Source: Pyronema omphalodes
Taxonomy: Eukaryota > Ascomycota > Pezizomycetes > Pezizales > Pyronemataceae
Length of the DNA stretch: 64,000 nt
NCBI GenBank assembly: GCA_024516155.1
Contig: JAJJXM010000101.1
Span: 55,374-119,373 of the forward strand
Reading direction: 5' to 3'
Under the pieces are notes generated by a model. It did no database searches. It was given only the letters and a program-made list of their open reading frames with translations, and had not been told where the DNA came from. The translations under genes were made by a program, and so were the position numbers. This document shows positions 1-9,753 of the stretch, one piece after another (position 1 is the stretch's first letter; the number at the start of each line of letters is the position of its first letter).

Positions 1-176
1 ACGATTATAACAAAGCGTCACCAAGCGTCACCAAACAATAAATACAAAGCACCATCAAAGCATCATGGAGCATTACAAATCCTCAAGCGCTACAAGTATC
101 ACCAACTCACCCCACCCTAAACATCACCAACATCACAACACATCGCGAATCATAAATTGAAAATCACCGATTCCAA

Positions 177-448
177 CCCCCCCCCCCCCCCCATAACCCA
201 ACCCATAACCCATAACCCATAACCCATAACCCATAACCCATAACCCATAACCCATAACCCATAACCCATAACCCATAACCCATAACCCATAACCCATAAC
301 CCATAACCCATAACCCATAACCCATAACCCATAACCCATAACCCATAACCCATAACCCATAACCCATAACCCATAACCCATAACCCATAACCCATAACCC
401 ATAACCCATAACCCATAACCCATAACCCATAACCCATAACCCATAACC
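177..448. repeat. poly-C tract and 7-bp tandem array (CCCATAA)n
   Basis: A C-run at about 177-192 leads into a nearly perfect 7-bp tandem array, regular from about 202 to 448 (roughly 35 copies). On the minus strand the unit reads TTATGGG, one base longer than the fungal telomere unit TTAGGG. Because 7 is not a multiple of 3, all frames stay open and encode Trp-Val-Met-Gly-Tyr-Gly-Leu repeats, which I regard as spurious. The array sits about 100 bp upstream of a tRNA gene and is missing from the duplicated copy of that tRNA region near 17.6 kb. Confidence 0.95.
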
Positions 449-548
449 CTCTTACCCTCTCTCCATCCTCCAATACCCATCCTCAATAACCAATAACCAT
501 CACAATAACAGTCTATATCACTAAGTTTTGGAATTCCGACAACAAAAT

Positions 549-622
549 GGTTTCATGGTGTAGTTGGTTATCACATCAGTCTAACACACTGAAGGTCCCC
601 AGATCGAGCCTGGGTGAAATCA
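549..622 (+). tRNA. tRNA-Val (anticodon AAC)
   Basis: A 74-nt cloverleaf can be folded by eye. The acceptor arm GGTTTCA pairs with TGAAATC and is followed by discriminator A. The anticodon stem TCAGT/ACTGA encloses the 7-nt loop CTAACAC, giving anticodon AAC. The T arm CCCAG..CTGGG encloses ATCGAGC. No intron is present. An oligo-T run follows for Pol III termination. An identical copy lies at 17535-17608 on the other strand. Confidence 0.93.
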
Positions 623-626
623 ATCA

Positions 627-640
627 TTTTTTTTTTTTTC
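627..640 (+). terminator. RNA polymerase III oligo-T terminator of tRNA-Val
   Basis: A run of 14 T residues starts 5 nt after the tRNA 3' end, the usual Pol III terminator arrangement. A second mixed T-rich tract follows to about 655. Confidence 0.85.
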
Positions 641-1798
641 TTTCTTTTTTTCTTTCCCCCCCCCCCCGCCTTGTTTTTATAATGTTGTATAGATAAACTT
701 TTATCTCCATCATATTTGTTTGTTAAATCAATTGTGTTTTCGGTATCCAACTGATTATCATTGACCTCTCGGCCGCTGAAAAAAATAAGGGGGGGAGGGG
801 TGGCAGCAATTGAATTAAATTGAATCGATGCTAGGAGTTTTCAAGTTACTCCAATACTTCAATGCACCGAATTCAAATCAACTGCTAGTATCTACCGTCC
901 GATGAATTTAACCGATAATAGCTTAAAGAGCTCATGGAATTTTTGCCAACCCAACTTCCTCGCAACTTTCTCGCTGCCTGCGTCTATTATCTATATCTAC
1001 ATCTATATACTCAGAGAATTGACCTGTCATGTTGTATCAGAAATTAGAAGATCCATCCCGAAAAATATATCATGGATAGATATAGCAAAATTTCCTAAGA
1101 GGATCTAGGAGTATAAGATCATAGAAGCAAAGATACAAGAATCTATCTATCATTTTGTACGTAAAAAGATTTGGAACGTCTGTGGTGTTGCCGTATTGTT
1201 ATCATCGTGGGTTTAATTAAATATGGATATGGATATGGATATGGATATGGAAGACATATTACACGATAATTAGGTTACCATCACCATCACCATATCACGT
1301 ATGTAATAACGAATAGCCAGGGACTAAGTGCCTAGGTAGTAGGTACATACGTGTAGGTAGTAGGTACCTCTAACAGAAGTCTAGAAGATTAGAAGACCAA
1401 GGTACCCGATACAGGGGTATCTACATGTAGTTACAAGGGTAAGTTTAAAGTCCATCCGGTGTTCTATTGTATCACTCCACTATCACTCCCGAGTTTTGTA
1501 CCCCCATACAACTTCCAACTTCCGACTTTTAGCTTCCAACACCAAGACCACAACCTTTATGAAGCACTAAATATCTTCCGATGATTATAGTTTAAAATTA
1601 GGTATAATAGAGGGGCTTAATATATATAATCTGTTAACCTTCCTCAGGACCTCAGGAAATCCTACGGTTACGGTTGTAACGTTGCTAAATGTACGGCGAG
1701 AATTCTATGGGGTATCCCGTATGTACTAAACACCCCGCTTGATGAATCGTTGGATAGTGATCCTATGTAACGCGGGGTCATTAGGACTCGGATAAAAT
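641..1798. other. intergenic, no supported gene
   Basis: AT-rich sequence with a C-run (656-667), a G-run (789-800) and a short GGATAT hexanucleotide array at about 1221-1251. A 68-codon ORF at 902-1108 has no recognisable content and was not accepted. The Copia-1 target site AAAAT lies at 1794-1798. Confidence 0.6.
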
Positions 1799-1959
1799 TG
1801 TTGAAGTGCGCCTAAGGCCCTAGTGCTTAGGTGGAGGTGGACCACTCTCTATGTATAGGCACTCGCTTGCCCGTCTATGTCTGACTCCTTACGCTCGTTA
1901 ATACATTCGGTCACCACCTCCACTTTCTTCTTCTCCTCGTGCCTGTGAGACCTTCGACA
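1799..1959 (+). repeat. 5' LTR of Copia-1
   Basis: 161 bp, TGTTGAAG...CTTCGACA, matching 7086-7246 at every base I compared. It is flanked on the left by AAAAT. Confidence 0.97.
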
Positions 1960-1971
1960 GGTTATGAGCCC
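1960..1971 (+). other. primer binding site, initiator tRNA-Met half-molecule type
   Basis: Directly after the LTR the sequence GGTTATGAGCCC is complementary to GGGCTCATAACC, the anticodon arm of eukaryotic initiator tRNA-Met. The match continues, with one extra T, into the adjoining stem (TTGCG). Drosophila copia is primed by a tRNA-iMet fragment cut in the anticodon loop; this site fits that model rather than a tRNA 3'-CCA end. Confidence 0.85.
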
Positions 1972-2064
1972 TTGCGTAACCGCTACTCTTACCGTTATCC
2001 TTTATTAGTCATAACTTATATTATTTCTTCATTTTCCCCTTAATTTTAATCACTCTCTCCCACG

Positions 2065-2979
2065 ATGTCCGACGAAGTCCAAGAACCTACTGCTTTGAAG
2101 TGCCCAATTCTGACGGTCGCCAATTATTCGCAGTGGAAGGACCCCATCCACTTTATCTTGGCCGGGAAAAGCGCCTGGAATATTGTGAACGGGAAGGAGA
2201 CGCGCCCTGCTGGCGGCACCAGCCAACAAGCTCAGAGGGATCTCCAATACTTCGATGAGAGGGCGGCCAGAGGTACCCAGATCATCTTTGACCACTGCGA
2301 CATCACCTGCCGCAGGGTCATCACCGGACTCGACAACCCACGGGAGATGTGGCTAAAACTCGAAGCCCGGTTTGATAACTCGAAAACGAACTCTGGACGA
2401 AGAAACCTCTGGATTAAACTCTGGAGATCAAAGCCAAACCCCGGGCAGTCCATGTCGAAATGGATAACTGATCTCCTCAATATTCAGGCCCCACTTACCG
2501 GTACAGTTTTAGATATCAGCGACACTGCGCTGGTTAATTATGTTATTGCAAATCTCCCCGACTCCTACGGAGTTACAAAACACGAGCTCGCGAAACTTGA
2601 TAATATTGCGGTTGACGAGCTCCAGAAGATCCTGCATGACCACGAGCATATGTGGGAAGCCACCCTAGGATCCCCGAAGGGCGAGGCGCATGCTACGACG
2701 ACCAAGTGGTGCGACCACTGTAAACGCTCTAGCCATAACACGAAGGAATGCTACGCAAATCGCAACAACAACAAACGCGCAGCATCCTCAAGCGCCGGAC
2801 CGTCCAGACCTACTAAAACTTCGAAAAAGGAGGATGTCCAGTGCCACTACTGTACAAAGAAGGGGCACGTTGCGACAGAGTGCAAGCTCAGATCTTCAGC
2901 TACCGCCATACGCGAGCGGTACAAGCTTCGCTCCAGTGCGAAAATTGCCGAGTTAGACAACACTGATCTCGGTATTTGA
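2065..2979 (+). CDS. Copia-1 Gag (nucleocapsid polyprotein)
   Basis: This 304-residue protein starts at the first ATG after the PBS leader. Residues about 1-200 look like the copia Gag/UBN2-type region that forms the particle shell. Two CCHC zinc knuckles follow, at C216-C219-H224-C229 and C260-C263-H268-C273, which should bind RNA. The frame ends in UGA (2977-2979), but the same frame continues without interruption into the protease. Most copia elements have Gag and Pol as one ORF, so this stop is either recent damage or a readthrough control point. The identical LTRs favour a young, possibly functional copy. Confidence 0.95.
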   Translation: MSDEVQEPTALKCPILTVANYSQWKDPIHFILAGKSAWNIVNGKETRPAGGTSQQAQRDLQYFDERAARGTQIIFDHCDITCRRVITGLDNPREMWLKLEARFDNSKTNSGRRNLWIKLWRSKPNPGQSMSKWITDLLNIQAPLTGTVLDISDTALVNYVIANLPDSYGVTKHELAKLDNIAVDELQKILHDHEHMWEATLGSPKGEAHATTTKWCDHCKRSSHNTKECYANRNNNKRAASSSAGPSRPTKTSKKEDVQCHYCTKKGHVATECKLRSSATAIRERYKLRSSAKIAELDNTDLGI

Positions 2980-4614
2980 CTCGGGAATTCCAGCACCTCC
3001 CTAACAGCGCAAGTCTTGATCGCCACAGACTCGTCCGCTGAGACACATACATGGGTGCTCGACTCTGGTGCAACGCACCACTTTTGTAATGATAAATCTG
3101 CTTTTCTTATTGATTCTTTAGCTACTTGCAAGTCCATCAACATTCGCTTAGGTGACAATAGTACAGTCACCACCAACACCTACGGAAAAATCATACTCAA
3201 CAATCTCTTTCAAATTTCTGCACTATACGTTCCCACGTTTCGACTCTCCCTTTCCTCCCTGCCCCTCTTTGATGAAAGGGGGTGGCAAATTACTATGGTG
3301 GACGGTACTTGTACTGTGAAAGACAAGACCTCCAAAACAATCATTGTCGCTCGCATGAAGGACAATCTCTACAGATGGACAGCAGAGGCCATTAAGGAGG
3401 ACCACGACGCCCTGATAACCACTCGTTCTGGTGCAGGCGTCGACATTAACACTATTCCCTCCTCGACCCGAACAACGACATCATCGAATAAACGAACAAG
3501 TGCAGAGGTTGACTTTACGGGTCCAAGCGACAAAGACCTTCGAACAGCACATAGACAGTCTTTCCGCCTTGAACCAACAAGCAATTTCGAGATGTGGCAC
3601 AGGAGACTGGCCCACCTCAATACCGAGTCCTTGTCTAAAATCATTAATTCGACTGATAAAACTACAACATCAGATCATCTCCAGTCCTGCACAACGTGCA
3701 TACAGGCCAAAAACCGACAGTCCTTTATCCGACTACCAACCGAACGTGCGAGCAAGCCTTTCGAACTTGTCCACTCGGATGTCTGCGGCCCGATGTCGAC
3801 TCCGTCGATCAGCCAACGACGGTATTATATCATCTATATTGATGACTTTAGTCGTTTCGCCAAAGTTTACTTTCTGAAATCAAAATCCACAGACGCGGTA
3901 CTACCTGTATTCCAAGAATACAAAGCATGGATTGAGTCTCAAGGACATAAGATTCTTCGGTTCAGGTGTGATAATGGCACAGGGGAATTTAACAATCAAC
4001 AGTTCCGTTCTTTCCTGGCGAAAAACGGTATCTCGTTCGAACCCTCACCACCCTTCACACAGCATAAAAACGGAACTGCCGAGAGATTCATTCAGACAAT
4101 CAACGGCAAAGCACGTTCCATGCTGCTAGACGCCCAAGTTCCTCATCGCTTCTGGGCTGAGGCTGTTAACACAGCGGTGTACCTTCACTCGATATCTCCG
4201 ACTAGGACGCTCAAAGGCTGGCTAAGTCCTCATGAGGCCCTGTTTCACAGGCCGCCTCAGCTGCTACACCTTCGAAGATTCGGTTGCACGGTCTTCAAGC
4301 ATATACCGAAGGAGCAGAGGACAGACAAGAACTGGAGCGCACGCGCGTCACACAGTATGATGGTTGAATACACGGATTCGTCAAAGATTTGGCGCATCTA
4401 TGATTTCAATTCACGTTCTGTCGTGCGCGCTTCCAACGTCGTTTTCTTAGAGGACAATAATGCTTTCGATTCTGAAGGACGTCCCAATACATCAGAGGAA
4501 ATCATCAAGGCAATATCTGACTGTTTCCCTGATATCGTTGAAGGGGGTGATGAGAATGCGTCAGCGCTCATATCACATGAGATAGATGCCCTCATTCAGA
4601 GTATGTACAAATGA
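2980..4614 (+). CDS. Copia-1 protease and integrase (spliced to RT downstream)
   Basis: The frame continues in register with Gag after the UGA; the first ATG-like start is 3016 (532 residues from there). A retropepsin active site D-S-G-A-T lies at residues 16-20. The GAG-pre-integrase zinc domain has H195, H200 and the C-T-T-C pair near residue 227. Integrase catalytic residues are D255 (H-S-D-V), D319 (C-D-N-G) and E356 (T-A-E-R). The protein would cleave Gag-Pol and insert cDNA. The unspliced ORF ends at 4612-4614, only 12 nt inside the predicted intron. Removing 4601-4992 fuses it to the RT frame, so the real polyprotein probably continues. Confidence 0.93.
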   Translation, partial: LGNSSTSLTAQVLIATDSSAETHTWVLDSGATHHFCNDKSAFLIDSLATCKSINIRLGDNSTVTTNTYGKIILNNLFQISALYVPTFRLSLSSLPLFDERGWQITMVDGTCTVKDKTSKTIIVARMKDNLYRWTAEAIKEDHDALITTRSGAGVDINTIPSSTRTTTSSNKRTSAEVDFTGPSDKDLRTAHRQSFRLEPTSNFEMWHRRLAHLNTESLSKIINSTDKTTTSDHLQSCTTCIQAKNRQSFIRLPTERASKPFELVHSDVCGPMSTPSISQRRYYIIYIDDFSRFAKVYFLKSKSTDAVLPVFQEYKAWIESQGHKILRFRCDNGTGEFNNQQFRSFLAKNGISFEPSPPFTQHKNGTAERFIQTINGKARSMLLDAQVPHRFWAEAVNTAVYLHSISPTRTLKGWLSPHEALFHRPPQLLHLRRFGCTVFKHIPKEQRTDKNWSARASHSMMVEYTDSSKIWRIYDFNSRSVVRASNVVFLEDNNAFDSEGRPNTSEEIIKAISDCFPDIVEGGDENASALISHEIDALIQSMYK

Positions 4615-4992
4615 TCACCCCAACTTTTTCCGCGTCACCGCTGTAGGACCTCTCACGGCCACACGGTATAGTCTTTATCACATTATCTTCGAGTCGGATC
4701 AGCCTTCATGCTGACTCACTCTAACTATACATTGACAATTCTGTCTTGAATGTCACTGTCCCGATCAGCCTCCATGCTGTCCGGACTACTCTTGCTAGGC
4801 GAATATGCCACAGACTGATTATCATCAGTTCAAGGATACTTATCCTGGAATTTTATCCGATTAACACTCCGCTGTGCATCTCCTCACGAGATTCTGCCAC
4901 GGAATCCCTGTCTACTGCATTCCTTTGTTTCTCAAATTTCTTTCTCTACTGCTCTGATATTCACTTCTCTGAACTAACATCCTAATTCTCAG
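4601..4992 (+). other. predicted 392-nt spliceosomal intron inside Copia-1 pol
   Basis: The 5' site GTATGT is at 4601-4606. A branch-like CTAAC lies about 18 nt before the 3' site CTCAG (ending 4992). Exon 1 ends with one base of a codon (4600) and exon 2 supplies AT, giving AAT then GCT-TCT-GAT-GAC-ATG, exactly in frame with RT. The interval has stops in all useful frames. Copia-2 keeps the same sites (38257-38651), and its intron differs from this one by more substitutions and indels than the flanking coding sequence. Confidence 0.8.
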
Positions 4993-6836
4993 ATGCTTCT
5001 GATGACATGAATTCACTGTCCCTACGCGACGAGCGACTGAAGGCCAACAAACTAAACAAGTCCCGCTACGAAGACATTGATGTTGACGACGCCCTGGCCT
5101 CGGCCTTTCTTGCCAAAGCAACTATAGACGATCCCGACGAGGCCATAGGTCCTGATTTACTTGACGGCGACCCGACCTCTTACACCGCAGCAATGAAGAG
5201 CGCGGACCGGGACAACTGGAGAACTGCGATGCAAGAAGAATGGAACTCTGTACTGATAAACGAAACCTTCCAGGCCTTCAAATCAAATGACAATGCAGAA
5301 CCTCTCCGACCAGTGTCATCGCCTGATGCATTCGACAATCAAACATCCTACAGCGGCATCACTGTTCCCTTTGGATGCAAGCCCTTGAAGTGTCGATGGA
5401 TTTACAAAACCAAACGCAACATTGACGGCAGCACAAAGTTCAAGGCCCGACTGGTTATAAAGGGTTATGAACAAGTTCCGGGAATTGATTATGATGAGAC
5501 ATATGCACCTGTCTCCAAGCTAAGTACTCTACGTTACCTGCTAAGCTTATCTGCAACCAGGGGGTGGTCAGTCGACCAAATGGATGTTGTCACGGCCTTC
5601 CTCAACCCAGCCATTGACAACGACAGGACTTTCATGTCCATGCCTCCTGGCATCGAATGGCTCGATAAACGTCTATCAAAAACATCGACGGTCCGCCTGC
5701 TGAAAGCCCTGTACGGGCTAAAACAGGCACCCCGATTATGGTGGGCCCAGATTAATGACTTCCTCATGAAGCAAGGTTTCCGACAGGCACACGCCGACTC
5801 CAACCTCTACCTCATGAAGGACGCATTTCTGCTCTTATATGTCGACGATATCTTGATCTTCAATCTGACAAAACAGAGGATGGGCGACAACATCAAGAAG
5901 GCCCTCAGTGCTCGCTTCAAAATGACAGATCTCGGAAAAGCGACTCGTTTTCTCGGCCTCGAACTCGAATACTTGCCTGACGGAAGCATTGCCATCTCGC
6001 AGAAGCATTACATTGAGGGGGTGATTGCCAGATACGGTCTTCTTGAGGCCGCACCCACCTCTTCCCCAATGGACATTCATGTTGATCTTGAGAATACTGA
6101 CTGCGAAGACAAGACCACTGATGAACAGCAAAAACGCCTGTATCTATCAATGGTCGGATCACTGATGTACGCAGCAATCGGAACTCGTCCTGACATCGCC
6201 TTCGCCGTGACTGCCCTCAGCCGATACAATCAGTCGCCTCTAGCAATGCACATGACCGCTGCCAAAAGGGTCATCCGATACTTGAAAGGTACGAAAAATT
6301 TGTCGATTATCTACAAGCGTAACCACGACATACCGCAGGACTGTTTGCGACTCTTCTGCAACAGCGACTGGGCCGGCAGTACAGCCGATCGGAAAAGCGT
6401 CGGGGGGTGCGTGGTCCTTGCGCCAGGAGCGGACGGGCCGATCCACTGGAGCTCAAAGAAGCAGTCCGTCATCGCCCTCTCCACTCTTGAAGCCGAGTAC
6501 ATTGCATGCAGCAATGCGACCCGTGAAGCGATCTGGTTCCGCCTATTGATGGACGACACCGAAGCCTGGGATAACAAAGTGCCGACCTCGGTCCGTTGCG
6601 ACAACATGGGAGCACTTCGCCTCCTTCAGACCGGCGTCATCAAGGCGAAAACAAAACACATCGATGTGAAGTTTCACCACTCGATCGACGAAGCTAGAAA
6701 GGGAACGGTATCGTTCGAATACATTGCGTCCAAAGAAAATGTCGCAGATATCCTCACTAAACCGCTCCCTGGACCAACACACGCGTTGGCCGTGAAACTT
6801 TTAGGGATGGAAACGCTGAGTGGTAATAATGATTAA
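4993..6836 (+). CDS. Copia-1 reverse transcriptase and RNase H
   Basis: Exon 2 of pol; the first ATG is at 5007, giving 609 residues. The RVT_2-type copia reverse transcriptase includes K-C-R-W-I-Y-K near residue 130, the D-V-V-T-A-F-L-N segment and the catalytic Y-V-D-D at residues 278-281. Copia RNase H forms the last about 140 residues (D-W-A-G-S..., T-L-E-A-E-Y, and the D-N-M-G-A segment). No frame damage is visible. The start at 5007 is only the first Met; I infer production from spliced RNA as part of Gag-Pol. Copia-2 encodes a colinear 609-residue homologue with only scattered differences. Confidence 0.95.
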
Positions 6837-7073
6837 TGGGTTTGGTTTGAATGAATAAGTGTGTGTTGTGATTGAAGTATGGCTGCTGATTGCTGTTTAT
6901 GATGATGATTGAATTGTGTTGTTTCTATTTGGGTTGTTCTTCTTATGGGTTTTTACTTCTTCTTTTATGGGTAATTGGGTATTTTCTTTTTCTATGGTAT
7001 TGTTCTTGTTTTTCTGTTACGATGGATTGTTATTTTTTTTTTCTTATTATTATGTTTGTAGCACCCGTCCTTA

Positions 7074-7085
7074 GACGAGGGGGTG
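7074..7085 (+). other. polypurine tract of Copia-1
   Basis: ACGAGGGGGTG lies directly before the 3' LTR, the usual plus-strand priming site. Copia-2 has the same CGAGGGGGTG next to its LTR. Confidence 0.8.
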
Positions 7086-7246
7086 TGTTGAAGTGCGCCT
7101 AAGGCCCTAGTGCTTAGGTGGAGGTGGACCACTCTCTATGTATAGGCACTCGCTTGCCCGTCTATGTCTGACTCCTTACGCTCGTTAATACATTCGGTCA
7201 CCACCTCCACTTTCTTCTTCTCCTCGTGCCTGTGAGACCTTCGACA
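7086..7246 (+). repeat. 3' LTR of Copia-1
   Basis: 161-bp copy of 1799-1959, followed by the target duplication AAAAT at 7247-7251. Confidence 0.97.
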
Positions 7247-7251
7247 AAAAT

Positions 7252-7751
7252 TTTATGAATTGCGGTGACGCAGGGTATAGCCCTAAGTGTCTTCCTGTGG
7301 TTTATGTCATATTATTCCACCTTAAACCACGTCAACTCGCTGGTTGGAAAAGCAGGAAGCTACAGTTGATGCCTCGGCGGCAGTGGATGGGAAAAGTTGC
7401 TAGGAGGGAGGGTTGTTATATACACTTTCAGGGAATCTGTTGCCCGCAATACCTACCTACCTATGTACTGAGTTCTCTAACTTCAGCTCGATCTAATCCT
7501 ACACGAGGAAAATTTGCAGTCGAGCCAATATGGTACATATTACTCAACATCACTAAGTGAACGATAGATACACCGGACGCAATTCAGCAGATGCGGTGAA
7601 AGGGATTGTAGAGGCATTGTTTGTCGTCTATTGTAACCCGACTACCACTCATAAATAACGTCAATCAATTACATCATAATCTTCCACTCTTTATCCCCTC
7701 GCTTTCCGCGGTCATTATTTTTTACATACCCACCCCTGCTCCTTGGGTATC
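7252..7751. other. intergenic, no supported gene
   Basis: Sequence between Copia-1 and the 3' end of POL12. A 101-codon ORF at 7255-7560 has no recognisable content. The stretch probably contains the POL12 3' UTR. Confidence 0.5.
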
Positions 7752-9679
7752 CTAAATCCTCTTAACCTCCACCCTGGCCCTTTCCCAAACACTATGTCCC
7801 CTTCTCTCATCCCCCTCTTCATCTGTTTTACCCGGCACAACACACATCTCCACCCAAGTTCCCGGTCCTCTTGACTTCCTCACCTGTCCAGGATTGACTA
7901 CCACTGTTCCTTCTACCACTTTTGCTCCTGCAGATAATGCAGATGGTAGAACCAACACATCTGGGGTGACTCCAACCACATCAGCTAATCTGATATGCGG
8001 AATATCTAAACTTGCTCCAGTTTCCCTTAGTCCCATTGGAAGACTCTCGCGGTCTGGTGGTGGGAATAACGGGTAGAAACTTCTCTGATTCAAGATATGA
8101 CTTGCCAGTCTTGCCTGGGGATTAGGAAGGATAGGGTTACGGGAAATTTCCTCTCGTGCTAGATGGAATAAGATGTCGTTGGTAGAGATGGCAAAAGATA
8201 ATTCGTTGAGTGAGAACATGGAGGGATTTGGGAGGCATTTTACGTGCTGAGGAAGCTCTAAAGGTTTCTTGGGAAGGGGAGCTTGAGGGAAGCAGATGTG
8301 GCGAGAGCAGGCATCTCTTAAGCTGGGGAGAAGTAGAACTGTAGTGGTAGAAGGGATCTGAGCTAAACGTCGGGAGATTTCGTGGCGGAAGAGGTCATCC
8401 AGGGTGCCATCCGGGTTGGGTGTATCGAAATCACCGGAGGAGATTAGGGGGTGGGTACTGTCGATGAAAGGACCACAGAGGATTATGACGTCCGGTTTCT
8501 TTTCGGCGGCAGAAGTGGTTAGGTCGGTTAATGCGGAGAAGTCGAGGTTGTCGTGGGTTGTGAAGGGGCCCGAAGCGAGCCAGATGCTTAAAGGACCATC
8601 GGTAAGTTTTTCGTTGTGGATAGCGAGGTCTTCAGTAGTGCTTGATGCAGGGGGGAGCTTAGGGGGCTCGAGAACTTCGGAGACGCTGAAGAAGCCAGCA
8701 CCGGAGTTTACACCCTTGACTGCAAGAATTTGGCCGGGGAAGAAGGCAAAGGAACGGAGGGCGTCAAGTTTTAGGTGGATACGAGCTCCAGCTCCGGTCA
8801 TACGACTGCTTTCTAGGAGAATCGATTGAGGATTAAATTTGCCTGCTAAACTGTCTGACACAATCCGCCCAACTGCTACGACTTCATCAGCACTGGCAAT
8901 GGTAGGATCGCCAAAGGCTGAGTCGGGGAGGTTGTAGTGCTCTTGGATTATTGCCGAGAATTCGTCAATTCGGTCATCTTGTGTAGAGCTAGCTTCGGCA
9001 AGCTTTTGGTACATAGGACGGTAGGAAAAGTTTTTGAGCTCCATGTTGAAAAGAAAGGAAACACGCTCTGAACTAGGGTTTGAGATTGGCAGCGACGGTG
9101 CTGGAATGTGAGGGTTAAGGATTTCGAGAGTTTCATTGACTGCAACGTGGGTCTTGAACGGCGTGGTAGATTCGAGGGAATTCTTTAGGCTACTGAATGG
9201 AGTACCGGGTGTAGAGGGCATGTCCATACGGGTATTTTTCGCTCGCGGGGTTTCGGTGACGAGTGGCTTTCGTTTCAGCGCACCGCGTGCAGGCGTGCTT
9301 GGAAGCATTCCATCGAAGCTATTGTAGGAATAAGATATAATCCAAGATAAATCTGTGGGTATGGGCGCTCCTACAGTGCAAATGAGTCCCCTACACCCTG
9401 ACCAGGTCTAACCACTCTCTGTACGCCTGGGGTCTGCGCCAGCTTCGCCTTTCCCTTCAGCTCCTTCTCCAATTGCTCCTGGACATCTTTTTTGAAGTTT
9501 TGTACGGTATCGAAGTTGAGTTTTACGTCGTCCGGCCCCATCTTTAAGCTGTAACTCTCCCATTTGAAAAAGAGCTCTTGCGCGTCAATGTCGTAAACTC
9601 GGAGCATCCCCTGGAGTTCGTCCAGCACCTCCTGAGGTGCGGCCGGGAAATGATCGGCTATCGTCGTGTCGATATCCAT
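7752..9679 (-). CDS. POL12: DNA polymerase alpha subunit B (primase-associated B subunit)
   Basis: Two exons, 9679-9375 and 9318-7752, give 623 residues. The 56-nt intron (9319-9374, GTAGGA...ATAG) joins phases exactly and yields G-D-S-F-A-L-F-D-G-M-L-P-S-T-P. Residues about 1-80 form the N-terminal Pol alpha B domain. A flexible Thr/Pro-rich linker follows, then the OB and inactive calcineurin-like phosphoesterase region, with P-D-V-I-I-L-C-G-P-F-I-D near residue 380. The C-terminus has the L-P-S...V-V-N-P-G-Q segment. The protein links polymerase alpha to primase and the replisome in the nucleus. An ACGCGT box about 65 bp upstream suggests G1/S control. Frame and length are intact. Confidence 0.93.
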
Positions 9680-9742
9680 CGCGTCGCGGGGGTAAAGCGA
9701 GGGCCGATGTTGGGGAATCTAAAATATTGTGGGTGAAGAATA

Positions 9743-9748
9743 ACGCGT
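9743..9748. promoter_or_regulatory. MluI cell-cycle box (ACGCGT) upstream of POL12
   Basis: A perfect palindromic ACGCGT lies 64 bp before the POL12 start codon, with further CGCG-rich motifs nearby (9680-9689, 9749-9753, 9768-9774). In yeasts MBF binds ACGCGT to drive S-phase genes including DNA polymerase alpha subunits. Use here is inferred from position. Confidence 0.6.
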
Positions 9749-9753
9749 CGCGT

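Larger units (their letters stand above)
1799..7246 (+). mobile_element. Copia-1, full-length Ty1/copia LTR retrotransposon
   Basis: The 5448-bp element has 161-bp LTRs at both ends that I read as identical, TG..CA termini (TGTTGAAG...CTTCGACA) and a perfect 5-bp target duplication AAAAT (1794-1798 and 7247-7251). Internal order is PBS, Gag, protease, integrase, intron, reverse transcriptase, RNase H, polypurine tract. Integrase before RT is diagnostic of Ty1/copia. The frame is open except for one in-frame UGA at the gag/protease border and the intron. Identical LTRs imply a very recent insertion. A second copy of the family (Copia-2) begins at 36005 on the minus strand. Confidence 0.97.

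Noticed and set aside
133..486. Long ORFs with W-V-M-G-Y-G-L repeats over the 7-bp array
   Set aside because: A 7-bp repeat without stops is open in every frame; there is no start context or non-repeat domain.
2962..2997. GT..AG segment of 36 nt covering the copia UGA as an intron
   Set aside because: Shorter than splicing is known to allow in fungi, with the branch motif touching the 3' site; kept only as a remark.
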